Numbered from the stretch's first letter, positions 26,843-36,668 are shown. The stretch is 64,000 nt of DNA from Roseovarius sp. M141 (GCF_024355225.1 NZ_VCNH01000008.1:2852001-2916000), one strand, 5' to 3'. Notes: generated by a model not told the origin, from the sequence alone. Translations and numbers: made by a program.

Positions 26843-27745
26843 TCACGCCTGTAACAGCTTTTCGCGGCACCGCCCTAACAGGAAATTAATGAACAGCCGG
26901 ACCTTGTTGTCCTGGAGACGCCGGTGTGGATAAAGACATCCGAACATTGCTTGCTCGGGAGGGGTTTGGGCAAGCACTTCGACGAGTTCTCCACTCTTAA
27001 GGAGTTCGATGACGTCAAAACGCGGCTTGTTGATAATGCCCCGTCCTGCGCAGGCCCAGCCCGTCAGCACATCACCGTCATCGGAATCGTAGCTGCCAGA
27101 CACATCCATCCGCTTTGGCCCTTCCGAAGTTGACAGGGTCCAGAACCATTCGGGCGAACGCGGGTATCGCAACAACAGACAATTGTGGCGGCGCAGGTCA
27201 TCGGGGTTTTCCGGGACGCCACGTTTTTCAAGGTAAGAAGGCGCAGCACATAAGACGCGCGGTGTGTCCATAATTTTGCGTAACTTCAGATTTGAATCCG
27301 GTGGCTGCCCGATGAACAGTGCGAGATCCAGACCGTCTTCCAGAAGGTCGACCTTGCGGTCCGACAGCCGCAAGCGCACGGATACATCCGGATACATGTC
27401 CACAAATTCAGGAATGAGCGGTGCGATCAGACGCTTTCCCACGCCAAGGGGCGCTGTCACCTGCACGGTGCCGTGCGGCGTTTGGGAATACCCGGAAATA
27501 GCAGCCTCAGCGTCCTCGATGGATTGAACGACCTGGCGTGCATGTTCATAGAACGTCTGACCCACATCCGTTGGCGACAGTTTGCGGGTCGTGCGGTTAA
27601 AGAGGCGCACATCCAACCGGCGTTCCAGTTCCTTGATGCGATTGCTGGCGACGGCCGGTGTCAGGCGCAGATCGCGTCCGCCGGCTGTGATGCTACCGAG
27701 TTCAACCACCCTCACGAACACTTTCAGGCTTTCAACATAGGGCAT
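26843..27745 (-). CDS. LysR-family regulator of the xdh operon (probable)
   Basis: 300 aa with an N-terminal winged helix (GSITAGGRDLRLTPAVASNR, LFNRTTRKLSPTDVG) and a LysR effector domain. Start at ATG 27743-27745 with AGAGG just upstream; a GTG two codons earlier is possible. It is divergent from xdhA with a 122-bp gap containing a 15-bp palindrome. It is a paralogue of the LysR at 4382-5293, so both halves of the purine pathway appear to be under related regulators. It may respond to a purine intermediate; this is inference from position. Confidence 0.88.
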   Translation of the reverse strand: MPYVESLKVFVRVVELGSITAGGRDLRLTPAVASNRIKELERRLDVRLFNRTTRKLSPTDVGQTFYEHARQVVQSIEDAEAAISGYSQTPHGTVQVTAPLGVGKRLIAPLIPEFVDMYPDVSVRLRLSDRKVDLLEDGLDLALFIGQPPDSNLKLRKIMDTPRVLCAAPSYLEKRGVPENPDDLRRHNCLLLRYPRSPEWFWTLSTSEGPKRMDVSGSYDSDDGDVLTGWACAGRGIINKPRFDVIELLKSGELVEVLAQTPPEQAMFGCLYPHRRLQDNKVRLFINFLLGRCREKLLQA

Positions 27746-27760
27746 CGGCACCTCTGATTA

Positions 27761-27775
27761 TCAACGATTCGTTGA
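27761..27775. promoter_or_regulatory. Candidate operator TCAACGA-T-TCGTTGA
   Basis: A 15-bp palindrome with a single central base, 16 bp upstream of the LysR start and 93 bp upstream of xdhA. Its placement fits autoregulation, with a second activating site nearer xdhA expected but not identified. Confidence 0.5.
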
Positions 27776-27867
27776 AATAGCATACCCGACTGCGCCGTAT
27801 TTCGATGTGGTTAATCAGGTCATAAGGGATGAGGACGCAGAATCCAGACTGTGGCAAGGGAGGACAT

Positions 27868-29325
27868 ATGACAGCCAGATCCGAAATACGCTTCGTGCTG
27901 AACAACCGTGACGTGACCTTGGATCGCGTCTGCGCCAGTGACACACTGCTTGATTTTCTGCGTATCGACCGCCGTCTGACGGGCACCAAAGAAGGCTGCG
28001 CCGAAGGCGACTGCGGCGCCTGCACGGTTCTAGTGGGACGGTTGCAGAACGGCGTTCTGCGATACGAACCCGTGAACGCCTGCATCCGCCTGACTGCATC
28101 ACTGGATGCCTGCCACATCGTGTCCGTTGAGTATCTGTCCGGCCCGGACGGCAAGTTGCATCCGGTCCAACAGGCGATGGTCGATCACCATGGCAGCCAG
28201 TGCGGATTCTGCACACCTGGTTTCGTGATGTCGCTCTATGCGCTTTGGATGGAAAACCCTGATCCGACCGACGGCGAGATTGAAACAGCGCTTCAGGGCA
28301 ATTTGTGCCGCTGCACTGGTTACGAACCGATCATCAAGGCCGCAAAGGCTGCGACGGCCCTTGACAGTCCGGCAGAAGATGCGCTGACGCTCGAACGCAC
28401 GGCGATGACCGCCAAACTCACGCAGTTGCAAGATGGCAAGCGCGTCGAGGTTTCGAATGGGGGCAGTTGCTGTATCCTGCCCGCATCTGTCGATGACTTG
28501 GCGGATGTCCTCCTGAAAACCCCCGATGCGACGATAATCGCAGGCGCCACTGATGTCGGCCTGTGGGTGACGAAGTTCCTGCGCGATATCTCCCCCGTCG
28601 TTTTCCTGAGCCATTTGGACGAATTACGGCAACTCGACATTTCAGGCGACGCAATCAAAATCGGCGCAGGCGTAAGCTATACCGACAGCCGGATGGCGAT
28701 GTCTGACGACTACCCGCATCTTGGCGCATTCTGGGACCGTATCGCGGGATGGCAAATCCGGAGCATGGGTACAATTGGCGGCAATATCGCCAACGGATCG
28801 CCCATTGGGGATACACCACCGGTTCTGATCGCCCTCGACGCGTCTATCACGCTTCGCAAGGGTGGAGTGCGCCGAACGATCCCGACTGAAGACTTCTTCA
28901 TCGACTACGGCAAGCAAGACATAGCCAAAGGCGAGTTTCTGGAAAGTATCAGCGTCCCACGCCCCGCCAAAGACGCCGTTCACGCGGCATACAAGATTTC
29001 CAAACGCCGCGACGAAGATATCTCGTCCGTCTGTGCTGCGTTCAATGTCACAGTTGCGAATGGCACAATCACAGCCGCGCGGATCGCGTTTGGCGGCATG
29101 GCGGCGACGCCCAAACGGGCAGCACACGCCGAAGCCGCGCTTATTGGGGCGGCGTGGAGTGAGACGACATTGATCGCGGCAGCCGCGCGCCTTGGCGACG
29201 ATTTCAGTCCGCTCAGCGATTGGCGCGCATCGTCCGACTACCGGCTGCAAGTGTCCAAAAATCTATTCCGGAAATTCTGGCTGGATCAACAGGACGACAC
29301 AACCACCACTTGCCTCAGCGCGTAA
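27868..29325 (+). CDS. xdhA: Xanthine dehydrogenase small subunit (2x[2Fe-2S], FAD)
   Basis: 485 aa. The N-terminal plant-type ferredoxin domain has Cys44, Cys49 and Cys52 in GCAEGDCGACTVLVG and the second cluster motifs CGFCTPGF (about 113) and NLCRCTGYEP (about 149). The FAD domain follows from about residue 200 (ATIIAGATDVGLWVTK, GTIGGNIANGSPIGDTPPVL). It carries electrons from the molybdenum site to NAD+. ATG 27868 is preceded by GGGAGG. First gene of a rightward operon with xdhB 14 bp downstream. It converts hypoxanthine/xanthine towards urate, the substrate of PuuD in the first block. Confidence 0.95.
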   Translation: MTARSEIRFVLNNRDVTLDRVCASDTLLDFLRIDRRLTGTKEGCAEGDCGACTVLVGRLQNGVLRYEPVNACIRLTASLDACHIVSVEYLSGPDGKLHPVQQAMVDHHGSQCGFCTPGFVMSLYALWMENPDPTDGEIETALQGNLCRCTGYEPIIKAAKAATALDSPAEDALTLERTAMTAKLTQLQDGKRVEVSNGGSCCILPASVDDLADVLLKTPDATIIAGATDVGLWVTKFLRDISPVVFLSHLDELRQLDISGDAIKIGAGVSYTDSRMAMSDDYPHLGAFWDRIAGWQIRSMGTIGGNIANGSPIGDTPPVLIALDASITLRKGGVRRTIPTEDFFIDYGKQDIAKGEFLESISVPRPAKDAVHAAYKISKRRDEDISSVCAAFNVTVANGTITAARIAFGGMAATPKRAAHAEAALIGAAWSETTLIAAAARLGDDFSPLSDWRASSDYRLQVSKNLFRKFWLDQQDDTTTTCLSA

Positions 29326-29339
29326 GGGAGAGATTTGTC

Positions 29340-31664
29340 ATGAATGTTCAAAAATCTGCGAATGCCCCGATCAAGGGTGGCGTGAACACCGATCTGCGCC
29401 ATGACAGCGCCATCAAACACGTCACAGGCCGCGCTGAATACTGTGATGACATCGCAGAGCCAGTTGGAACGTTGCATGCATATCTGGGTCTGTCCACGAA
29501 AGCGCACGCCCTGCTGCGCGACGTAGACCTGAGCGCTGTTCGCGCCGCCGCTGGCGTTGTCGGTGTTCTGACGGCGGACGATATTCCGGGCATCAACGAC
29601 GTCTCTCCGACGGGGCGCGATGACGAGCCGATTTTCGCCACTGAAAAGGTCGAGTACTGGGGCCAGCCGATGTTTGCTGTCGTGGCAGAGACGCGTGATG
29701 CGGCCCGCCGTGCGGCCAAGCTTGCGACCGTGACCTACCAAGACTTGCCGCACGCGCTGGACCCTGAAGCGGCGCAAGAGGCCGGCATGGGGTATGTGAC
29801 CCCTCCGTTGACGCTCAAGCGTGGCGAGGCCGAAGGCGCGATGGCCAAGGCGGCCCATCGCATCAAAGGCAAGATGCGCGTCGGTGGTCAAGATCACATG
29901 TATCTTGAGGGTCATATCGCATTTGCCATTCCCGGTGAGGATGACGACGTTATCATTCACTCTTCGACGCAGCACCCAAGCGAAGCGCAGCATATGGTCG
30001 CACATGTTCTGGGAGTGCCCTCTAACGCTGTAACCATCAATGTGCGCCGGATGGGTGGCGGATTTGGAGGCAAGGAAACTCAGATGAACCTGTTCTGTTC
30101 CGTCGCGGCGGTGGCTGCGAAGAAATGGAACCGCGCCGTAAAAATCCGCCCCGATCGCGATGACGATATGTCTGCGACCGGGAAGCGCCATGACTTCGTA
30201 ATTGATTACGAAGTGGGGTTTGACGATGCTGGTGTGATTGAGGCCGTAACGGGTGATTTCGCGGCGCGCTGCGGGTTTTCGTCGGACCTGTCCGGCCCTG
30301 TGACCGACCGCGCGTTGTTTCATGCCGACAACGCCTACTATTACCCCAACGTCCTTTTGAATTCGCACCCGATGAAGACCAACACCGTGTCTAATACCGC
30401 GTTTCGCGGCTTTGGCGGACCACAGGGTGTGATTGTCGCCGAACGGATCATGGAAGAGATCGCCTATCACCGCGGGTTGGACAGCCTTGAGGTGCGAAAG
30501 CGCAATTTTTACGCCGACAATGGGCGCGATGTGACACCCTACCACCAGACGGTTGAGGACAATATCGCCCCACGCATCTGTCAGGAGCTTGAGGACAGCG
30601 CTGATTATCGCGCCCGTCGCCAAGCCGTCCTTGACTGGAATGCCAAGGGCGGAACGATCCGCAAAGGTATCGCGCTGACGCCAGTCAAGTTCGGCATTTC
30701 GTTTACGGCCACGTGGTATAATCAGGCGGGTGCGCTGCTGCATATCTATTCAGATGGATCGATCCACCTGAACCATGGCGGCACCGAAATGGGCCAGGGC
30801 CTGAACACCAAGATCGCGCAGATCGTGGCGGATACGCTTCAGGTGGATTTCGACACGATCAAGATTACCAAGACGACGACCGAAAAGGTGCCTAACACTT
30901 CTGCCACTGCGGCCTCGTCGGGGTCTGACCTGAACGGGATGGCCGCGCAGGACGCGGCACGGCAGATCAAAGAACGGCTGGTGGCGTTCGCTGCGCAGCA
31001 TTGGAATACCGATGCCAGCGCGGTGCGTTTCCTCCCCAATGCGGTACAGGTGGGTGATGAGATTCTCTCCTTCCCCGATTTTATCAAGCTGGCCTATATG
31101 GCCCGCGTCCACCTGTCCGCAGCAGGATTCTACAAAACACCAAAAATCCACTGGAACCGCGAAACGGGCCAAGGGCGCCCGTTTTATTACTACGCCTATG
31201 GCGCGGCTTGTTCCGAGGTGTCCGTTGACACGTTGACGGGGGAATACCGCATCGAGCGCACGGACATTCTGCATGATGTGGGTAAGTCCTTGAACCCGAT
31301 CCTTGATATCGGTCAGATAGAAGGCGCGTTTATTCAGGGCATGGGCTGGCTGACCACAGAAGAACTTTGGTGGGATGCCCAAGGCCAGCTTCGCACACAT
31401 GCACCGTCAACCTACAAGATCCCGCTGGCTTCGGACCGTCCGCGTGTTTTTAATACGCACCTCGCAAACTGGTCCGAGAACAAGGAACACACGATCAAAC
31501 GGTCCAAGGCAGTGGGCGAACCGCCGCTTATGCTCGGTATTTCAGTGTTCGAGGCCTTGTCCCACGCGGTCGCCAGTGTCGCCGATTACCGCGAGTGCCC
31601 CCGTTTGGATGCGCCAGCCACGCCGGAGCGCGTGTTGATGGCTGTCGAGCGGTTGAAAGGCTGA
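29340..31664 (+). CDS. xdhB: Xanthine dehydrogenase large subunit (molybdopterin)
   Basis: 774 aa. It has the a/b hammerhead region with GRAEYCDDIAEP, the molybdenum-cofactor domains with QDHMYLEGH, GGGFGGKETQ (the glutamine near molybdenum), AFRGFGGPQG, HGGTEMGQGLNTKI, and the catalytic Glu in KAVGEPPLML near residue 730. Forms the active site that hydroxylates xanthine to urate. The 14-bp gap after xdhA contains GGGAGAG as the ribosome-binding site. XdhC follows 4 bp later. Confidence 0.96.
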   Translation: MNVQKSANAPIKGGVNTDLRHDSAIKHVTGRAEYCDDIAEPVGTLHAYLGLSTKAHALLRDVDLSAVRAAAGVVGVLTADDIPGINDVSPTGRDDEPIFATEKVEYWGQPMFAVVAETRDAARRAAKLATVTYQDLPHALDPEAAQEAGMGYVTPPLTLKRGEAEGAMAKAAHRIKGKMRVGGQDHMYLEGHIAFAIPGEDDDVIIHSSTQHPSEAQHMVAHVLGVPSNAVTINVRRMGGGFGGKETQMNLFCSVAAVAAKKWNRAVKIRPDRDDDMSATGKRHDFVIDYEVGFDDAGVIEAVTGDFAARCGFSSDLSGPVTDRALFHADNAYYYPNVLLNSHPMKTNTVSNTAFRGFGGPQGVIVAERIMEEIAYHRGLDSLEVRKRNFYADNGRDVTPYHQTVEDNIAPRICQELEDSADYRARRQAVLDWNAKGGTIRKGIALTPVKFGISFTATWYNQAGALLHIYSDGSIHLNHGGTEMGQGLNTKIAQIVADTLQVDFDTIKITKTTTEKVPNTSATAASSGSDLNGMAAQDAARQIKERLVAFAAQHWNTDASAVRFLPNAVQVGDEILSFPDFIKLAYMARVHLSAAGFYKTPKIHWNRETGQGRPFYYYAYGAACSEVSVDTLTGEYRIERTDILHDVGKSLNPILDIGQIEGAFIQGMGWLTTEELWWDAQGQLRTHAPSTYKIPLASDRPRVFNTHLANWSENKEHTIKRSKAVGEPPLMLGISVFEALSHAVASVADYRECPRLDAPATPERVLMAVERLKG

Positions 31665-31668
31665 TCCC

Positions 31669-32535
31669 ATGACGCTCGCCCGGTTTCTGGAAACACCCAA
31701 AGATGTCATCCACATCCACCTGACGGCGGTGCGCGGGTCGGCGCCGCGTGAGGCTGGGGCGCAGATCTATGTGACTGCCGACGGGCTGCACGGAACAATC
31801 GGCGGCGGGCAGCTGGAATATATGGCCATCGACAAGGCCCGCGCGATGTTGCGTGCGGGGCGTCTGGCCGAGGACATGGACGTGCCACTGGGGCCCGAAA
31901 TTGGCCAATGTTGTGGCGGTCGCGTCACGATCACGCTTGCACGGATGACAGCTGCGAACCGGCGCGACGCCTGCCAGGCTGAGGCACAAGCCATTGCGCT
32001 GCGCCCACATGTTTACATTCTGGGTGCGGGCCACGTTGGGCGCGCTTTGGCGAGGTTTTTCCAATTTTTGCCTGTTCAGTGCATCCTGATCGACGCACGG
32101 GCCGAAGAACTTTCGCTGTGCGACGCCAAGGTCGAAACACGTCTGTCCGCGATGGCCGAGGCCAACATTCGCGATGCCCCACCGAACAGTGCCTTTATCG
32201 TGCTGACCCATGATCACGCGCTTGATTTCCTCCTGACGTCCGAGGCATTGGATCGGCGCGATGCGGCCTATGTCGGCTTGATTGGGTCGGCGACAAAGCG
32301 GGCCAGATTCACCCGTTTCCACACAACGCATTCAACTGAACAAGATATCGACGGGTTGACCTGTCCAATCGGGCCGACCGTCAGCCGTGACAAACGCCCC
32401 GAGGTCATTGCGGCTTTCGTTGTGGCGGAAGTCATGACGCGCCTGACGGGTTCGGCACGTCTGCAAACTATACCGACATGCGAACAGAACCAAATCCTAC
32501 ATAGTTCGCCTGAGGAGGGCGGCGTAGGGCAATAA
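31669..32535 (+). CDS. xdhC: Xanthine dehydrogenase accessory protein XdhC
   Basis: 288-aa chaperone that binds, sulfurates and inserts the molybdenum cofactor into XdhB. Visible: VRGSAPREAGAQIYV and GGGQLEYMAIDKA at the N-terminus, the cysteine pair in EIGQCCGGRVTI, and a Rossmann-like C-terminal domain starting VYILGAGHVGRALARFF. ATG 31669 lies 4 bp beyond the xdhB stop, so translation is probably coupled. Confidence 0.94.
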   Translation: MTLARFLETPKDVIHIHLTAVRGSAPREAGAQIYVTADGLHGTIGGGQLEYMAIDKARAMLRAGRLAEDMDVPLGPEIGQCCGGRVTITLARMTAANRRDACQAEAQAIALRPHVYILGAGHVGRALARFFQFLPVQCILIDARAEELSLCDAKVETRLSAMAEANIRDAPPNSAFIVLTHDHALDFLLTSEALDRRDAAYVGLIGSATKRARFTRFHTTHSTEQDIDGLTCPIGPTVSRDKRPEVIAAFVVAEVMTRLTGSARLQTIPTCEQNQILHSSPEEGGVGQ

Positions 32536-32555
32536 GAATGGGGAGGAAACCCGAA

Positions 32556-34160
32556 ATGTCTGTTACAGCCTACAGTTACAAGTTATACAATAGGAGCGAT
32601 TTAAATGCCTTCTGGGCCCTATTTACCGACAACCTTGTCAATCTACTGATCCTGTCGGGCGTCTGTCAGTTCGTATTTCAGATGCCGGGCGAAATCGTGT
32701 TTGGCCGTATCGTGCCGGGCGCTGCGGTCGCGATCGTTGCGGGTGTTGCCGTCTATACGTTGATGGCCAAATGGGTCGCCAACAAACAAGGCAAGGACGT
32801 CACCGCGCTGCCGTACGGCATCTCGACGCCCGTCATGTTCGTGTACCTGTTCGGCGTCATTGGCCCGATCTATTGGGCGACAGGCGATTCACTTCTAGCG
32901 TGGCAAGTTGGCATCGGTGCGGGCTTTATGGGGGGCATCGTGGCCGCATTCGGCGCGATTGTCGGCCCGTTCCTGAAGCGTATCACCCCGCGAGCGGGTA
33001 TGTTGGGGACGCTCTGTGGCATCGCGCTGGTGTTCATCGGCTCAGTTCCGCTGGCCAGTGTGTTTGAATCGCCGTTGATCGGCTTTACGTCGCTGTTGTT
33101 CATCCTTTGGGGCCTGATCGGCCGCTTCCGTCTGCCGGGCAATCTGCCTGCCGGTCTGGTTGCGATTGGTGTGGGTACAATCATCGCGATCTTTCTGGGC
33201 CAATCGTCCTTTAACACCGACGGCATCGGCTTTTATCCCCCTGTTCCATACTTCGGCGATATGCTGATCGGTATTCGATACCTGTTCGCCAATCCCGAAT
33301 TGTTCCTCGTGCTGATCCCTGTGCAGATCTACAATTTCATTGAAACGATGAACAATGTAGAATCCGCCGAAGCCGCCGGGGACACCTATCCGGTTGCAAT
33401 CTGTCAGGTGACAGACGGGGCGGGTACGATGATCGGCGCTTTGTTCGGCTCGCCTTTCCCGACAACGGTCTACATCGGTCACCCGGCCTACAAGCGGATG
33501 GATGCACGCGCGGGCTACATCATCGGTGTGGCGCTCGTCATTGCGGCGGCTGCGTTTCTTGGCTTCCTGTCGTTTCTTGCGGGGTTGATCCCAATTGCAG
33601 CGGCAGCGCCTGTTTTAGTGTTCGTGGCCGTGAGCCTGATCACCAATACCGGATACGCGGTGAAACCCGCGCACATGGCGGCTGTTGCCTTAGCGATCCT
33701 GCCGCACATCTCGAATTTCCTCGTAACTAAGTGGGGGTCGCTAATAAACGCATTGCGCAATACCGGAGTCGAAGGATTGCCCGGCTTGGGTGATGGCAAT
33801 TTGACGGCCGCACTGCTTATGGAAGGTGCGCATTACGAAGGCCACCTGGCCCTGTCACAAGGTGCGATCATAACCGGGCTTGTCTGGGGTGCTATCGCGG
33901 CGGACGTGATCGACGGGCGGTTCAAGCACGCGGGCGGGTTCGCAATTGCGGCGGCAGTGATGTCATCAATCGGGATCATCCATAGCTACACGTTGCAGAT
34001 GCCGCAATTCGACGGGATCACCATTGGATACCTGATTATCGGTGCATTCATGCTGATCTATCCGATGATCGCACCCAAGGAAGACCTTGAGCATCGCATT
34101 ATCGTTCCTGACGAACCTGACTTCCTAGACGACGATTCCCCGGCACTCGACGCGCGCTAA
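32556..34160 (+). CDS. NCS2/AzgA-like nucleobase permease
   Basis: 534-aa inner-membrane protein with about 12-14 hydrophobic segments. Features include NAFWALFTDNLVNLLILSGV, a GKDVTALPYGISTPVMF segment and ETMNNVESAEAAGD, a conserved acidic helix in this xanthine/uracil permease-like group. ATG 32556 is chosen because GGGAGGAAA lies nine bases upstream; the ATG at 32538 would put that Shine-Dalgarno inside the gene. It follows xdhC by 20 bp and precedes guaD, suggesting uptake of guanine, xanthine or hypoxanthine. It is distinct from the NCS2 permease at 467-1909. Confidence 0.9.
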   Translation: MSVTAYSYKLYNRSDLNAFWALFTDNLVNLLILSGVCQFVFQMPGEIVFGRIVPGAAVAIVAGVAVYTLMAKWVANKQGKDVTALPYGISTPVMFVYLFGVIGPIYWATGDSLLAWQVGIGAGFMGGIVAAFGAIVGPFLKRITPRAGMLGTLCGIALVFIGSVPLASVFESPLIGFTSLLFILWGLIGRFRLPGNLPAGLVAIGVGTIIAIFLGQSSFNTDGIGFYPPVPYFGDMLIGIRYLFANPELFLVLIPVQIYNFIETMNNVESAEAAGDTYPVAICQVTDGAGTMIGALFGSPFPTTVYIGHPAYKRMDARAGYIIGVALVIAAAAFLGFLSFLAGLIPIAAAAPVLVFVAVSLITNTGYAVKPAHMAAVALAILPHISNFLVTKWGSLINALRNTGVEGLPGLGDGNLTAALLMEGAHYEGHLALSQGAIITGLVWGAIAADVIDGRFKHAGGFAIAAAVMSSIGIIHSYTLQMPQFDGITIGYLIIGAFMLIYPMIAPKEDLEHRIIVPDEPDFLDDDSPALDAR

Positions 34161-34171
34161 CAACATGATTT

Positions 34172-34197
34172 GCGAGGCGGTCGCAGGGCCGCCTCGC
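34172..34197 (+). terminator. Hairpin plus nine-C tract between permease and guaD
   Basis: 9-bp perfect stem GCGAGGCGG/CCGCCTCGC with an 8-nt loop, 11 bp after the permease stop, followed by a run of nine C (34200-34208) and no U-tract. It may attenuate transcription into guaD or stabilise the upstream mRNA. Confidence 0.5.
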
Positions 34198-34227
34198 CGC
34201 CCCCCCCCTATAAACAGTAGGCTTGCA

Positions 34228-35529
34228 ATGACGAATACCCTTCTACGCGGTCGCGTCCTGACGTTTCATCGCGAACCGGCGCGCCCTGACGACAGCGACG
34301 CCTACAGCTACATTGAAGACGGCGCTGTGTTGATGCGCGATGGCCTGATCGCGGCGTCCGGCAACTACCAAGACGTCGCAGTCGACGCAGGTGATGCAGA
34401 GATTGTCGATCATCGCCCCTATTTGCTGATGGCGGGTTTCATCGACCCACATATCCATTTCCCACAGGTCCAGATCGTCGCCAGCTGGGGCAGCCAATTG
34501 CTCGACTGGCTCAATGGATATACCTTTCCAGCTGAAGCCGAATACGCCAATGCGCAACACGCTCGCTCTATGGCGGGGCGGTTTTGCAATCTTTTGGCCG
34601 ACCACGGAACGACAACGGCGGTGGCGTTCTGTTCTGTCCACGCCGCGTCCACCGAGGCGCTGTTTTCCGAAGCTGAAGATCGCAACATGCGAATGATTGC
34701 CGGGAAAACCATGATGGATCGCAACGCGCCTGACGCGGTGCTGGACACCGCGCAATCGGGGTATGACGACAGCAAAGCGCTAATTGAACGCTGGCATGGC
34801 ACAGGCCGCGCCCTCTGTGCGATCACGCCGCGCTTTGCAATCACTTCGACCCCTGAACAGCTTGAGATGACGGGGGCGTTGGCTGGCGAACATCCAGAAT
34901 GTTACATCCAGACGCACCTGTCCGAGAACCACGATGAAATCGCATTTACGGCCAAGCTGTATCCGGATGCGCGCGACTATCTTGACGTCTACGAAGGTTA
35001 CGGATTACTTGGCCCGCGCACATTGCTGGGCCATGCGATCCACTTGAAAGACCGCGAAATCGGTGCATTGGCGGACAGTGGCGCACATCCGGTGTTTTGC
35101 CCCACGTCCAACCTCTTTCTTGGGAGTGGTCTGTTTGATGATGCTGGCTTGCGCGCAAAGAGCATCCAAAGCGGGATTGCCACGGATATCGGGGCGGGCA
35201 CAAGTTACTCGATGCTCCAGACGCTGAACGAAGGATACAAAATCCTCCAGCTTCAGGATCAGAAACTGCACACGCTACGGGCCTTTCACTGGATCACGCG
35301 CGGCAACGCCGACGTCTTGGGTCTGGTCGATAAGATCGGCACTCTCGATGCAGGGACAGAGGCCGATATCGTGGTCGTCAATGCCCGTGCCACCCCCGCG
35401 ATGGACGTGCGCATGGATCGCGCCGAAAGCCTGTCAGATGAATTATTCGTCGTTCAAATGATGGGCGATGATCGTGCAATCGCGCAGACCTACATTGCAG
35501 GTGTGGCGCAAAAGAGGGACATGTCATGA
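34228..35529 (+). CDS. guaD: Guanine deaminase
   Basis: Deaminates guanine to xanthine, feeding xanthine dehydrogenase. 433-aa amidohydrolase with the metal-binding [11 protein letters not shown] (HxH), [31 protein letters not shown] and the late aspartate in [12 protein letters not shown]; also [13 protein letters not shown]. Start ATG 34228 is chosen on homology; the ribosome-binding site (AGTAGG) is weak. Likely the last gene of the xdhABC-permease-guaD operon, although the preceding hairpin may lower its expression. Downstream DNA is scarred by recombination. Confidence 0.94.
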   Translation: MTNTLLRGRVLTFHREPARPDDSDAYSYIEDGAVLMRDGLIAASGNYQDVAVDAGDAEIVDHRPYLLMAGFIDPHIHFPQVQIVASWGSQLLDWLNGYTFPAEAEYANAQHARSMAGRFCNLLADHGTTTAVAFCSVHAASTEALFSEAEDRNMRMIAGKTMMDRNAPDAVLDTAQSGYDDSKALIERWHGTGRALCAITPRFAITSTPEQLEMTGALAGEHPECYIQTHLSENHDEIAFTAKLYPDARDYLDVYEGYGLLGPRTLLGHAIHLKDREIGALADSGAHPVFCPTSNLFLGSGLFDDAGLRAKSIQSGIATDIGAGTSYSMLQTLNEGYKILQLQDQKLHTLRAFHWITRGNADVLGLVDKIGTLDAGTEADIVVVNARATPAMDVRMDRAESLSDELFVVQMMGDDRAIAQTYIAGVAQKRDMS

Positions 35530-35610
35530 TTTCAGTCACCCGCTTGGATATCGCAGATGCCAATATCCTGATCGAAGGGGCCGTGGCACACGCGAACGCG
35601 ATCAGCGTAC

Positions 35611-35983
35611 CCACCTCTTCCGCAAAACCAACATACCCCAGACAGCTGTATTTATGGACAGATGCGCCCGCAGGGATGCCGTATGGCACGCCCCGCCCCT
35701 CCCTGCGCACATCCTCCATCGCATCTTCCCAGCTTTGACGAATGTCGATATCAAATCCCTCATCCAAAAGGCGACTGTCGGCCCCCATGAGGCGGGTCAG
35801 CGGAATATTGCCGACCCGGTCGTAGACCGCATCATCATGCGGCACCCACGATTCCTGCACCAGACGGCATTTCATGCCAATCTTGGCCGCCGTGGCTGCG
35901 ACCATTCTTGAGTGATTGGACTGAACGCCGCCGATGGACACCAGCATATCGGCCCCGGATTTTATCGCATCTTCCAGCGTCTT
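35611..35983 (-). pseudogene. Internal fragment of an ACC deaminase / D-cysteine desulfhydrase-family gene
   Basis: Reads [59 protein letters not shown] and [21 protein letters not shown] to [11 protein letters not shown], matching the middle of the PLP-dependent ACC-deaminase family. The N-terminus with the PLP lysine and the C-terminal half are absent. On its upstream side it is joined directly to an integrase fragment in a different frame; on its downstream side homology ends before the guaD 3' end. Confidence 0.82.
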
Positions 35984-36446
35984 ATGTGATCCTCGCTCTT
36001 GTCGAGCGACTTGTCCTTCGCGAGATCCCGGTAAAGCTCGAGCGCGCGTGACACGGTGATCGCCGACACTGGCACCGCTGCGAGAAGGGCCGCGGCAACA
36101 GGCATGTCTGCCTTACCGTTATTTACAGGGGTCGCTTCGATACGCTCCAGCACGTCCCGCCGGGGAAACTCAGCGATCTGCGCTGCGTGCAAATACCGCC
36201 CCACCGCATCCGCGCGATCGCCTGCGCCGATGCATAGCGCCTTTCGGCCTCCACGCTATCTCCTGCCAGACGGGCCTTCCAGAGTTCAAATTGTTCGCTT
36301 CAGATAACGGTAGCCTTCTGTTGTGCCAAGGTCTCCGAATCCGTATTGAGGCTCACGTAGCACGACGCCCGCGCCTCGACCGCCTGATACCGGGCAGGCA
36401 CGCGCCTGCGCAGGTGGTAGGTATTGTTCCGTTTCTGAAGCTTCAT
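35968..36446 (-). pseudogene. Tyrosine-recombinase (integrase) N-terminal fragment
   Basis: Begins MKLQKRNNTYHLRRRVPARY with SLNTDSETLAQQKATVI, typical of the N-terminal segment of phage/island integrases. It then stops, resumes in other frames with LAGDSVEAERRYASAQAIA and RYLHAAQIAEFPRRDVLERI, and ends [14 protein letters not shown] at the junction with the ACC-deaminase fragment. The catalytic C-terminal domain is missing. It lies about 130 bp beyond the 3' end of tRNA-Ser on the same strand, the usual layout for a tRNA-integrated island. Confidence 0.72.
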
Positions 36447-36578
36447 CGCACACCGCCCAACTCGCCATTGTGTGGCAGAATATGTGACACTTCAAGAGTC
36501 GCACGGAGAACTCGACCCAAGACCGCCCTCGAAGTCATTGACTATAAAAAGAAAAGTAAATTAGTCGAGTCATCTAAG

Positions 36579-36668
36579 TGGCGGAGAGACAGGGATTCGA
36601 ACCCTGGGAAGGCTTGCACCCTCAACGGTTTTCGAGACCGCCCCGTTCGACCACTCCGGCACCTCTCC
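36579..36668 (-). tRNA. tRNA-Ser (anticodon CGA)
   Basis: A 90-nt class II tRNA with CCA encoded. The acceptor arm GGAGAGG pairs with TCTCTCC (last pair G-T), discriminator G. The anticodon stem GCGGT/ACCGT holds loop CTCGAAA, giving CGA (reads UCG). A long variable arm (GAGGGTGCAAGCCTTC) and T-loop GGGTTCGAATCCC are present. The 3' end faces the integrase fragment. Confidence 0.93.
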
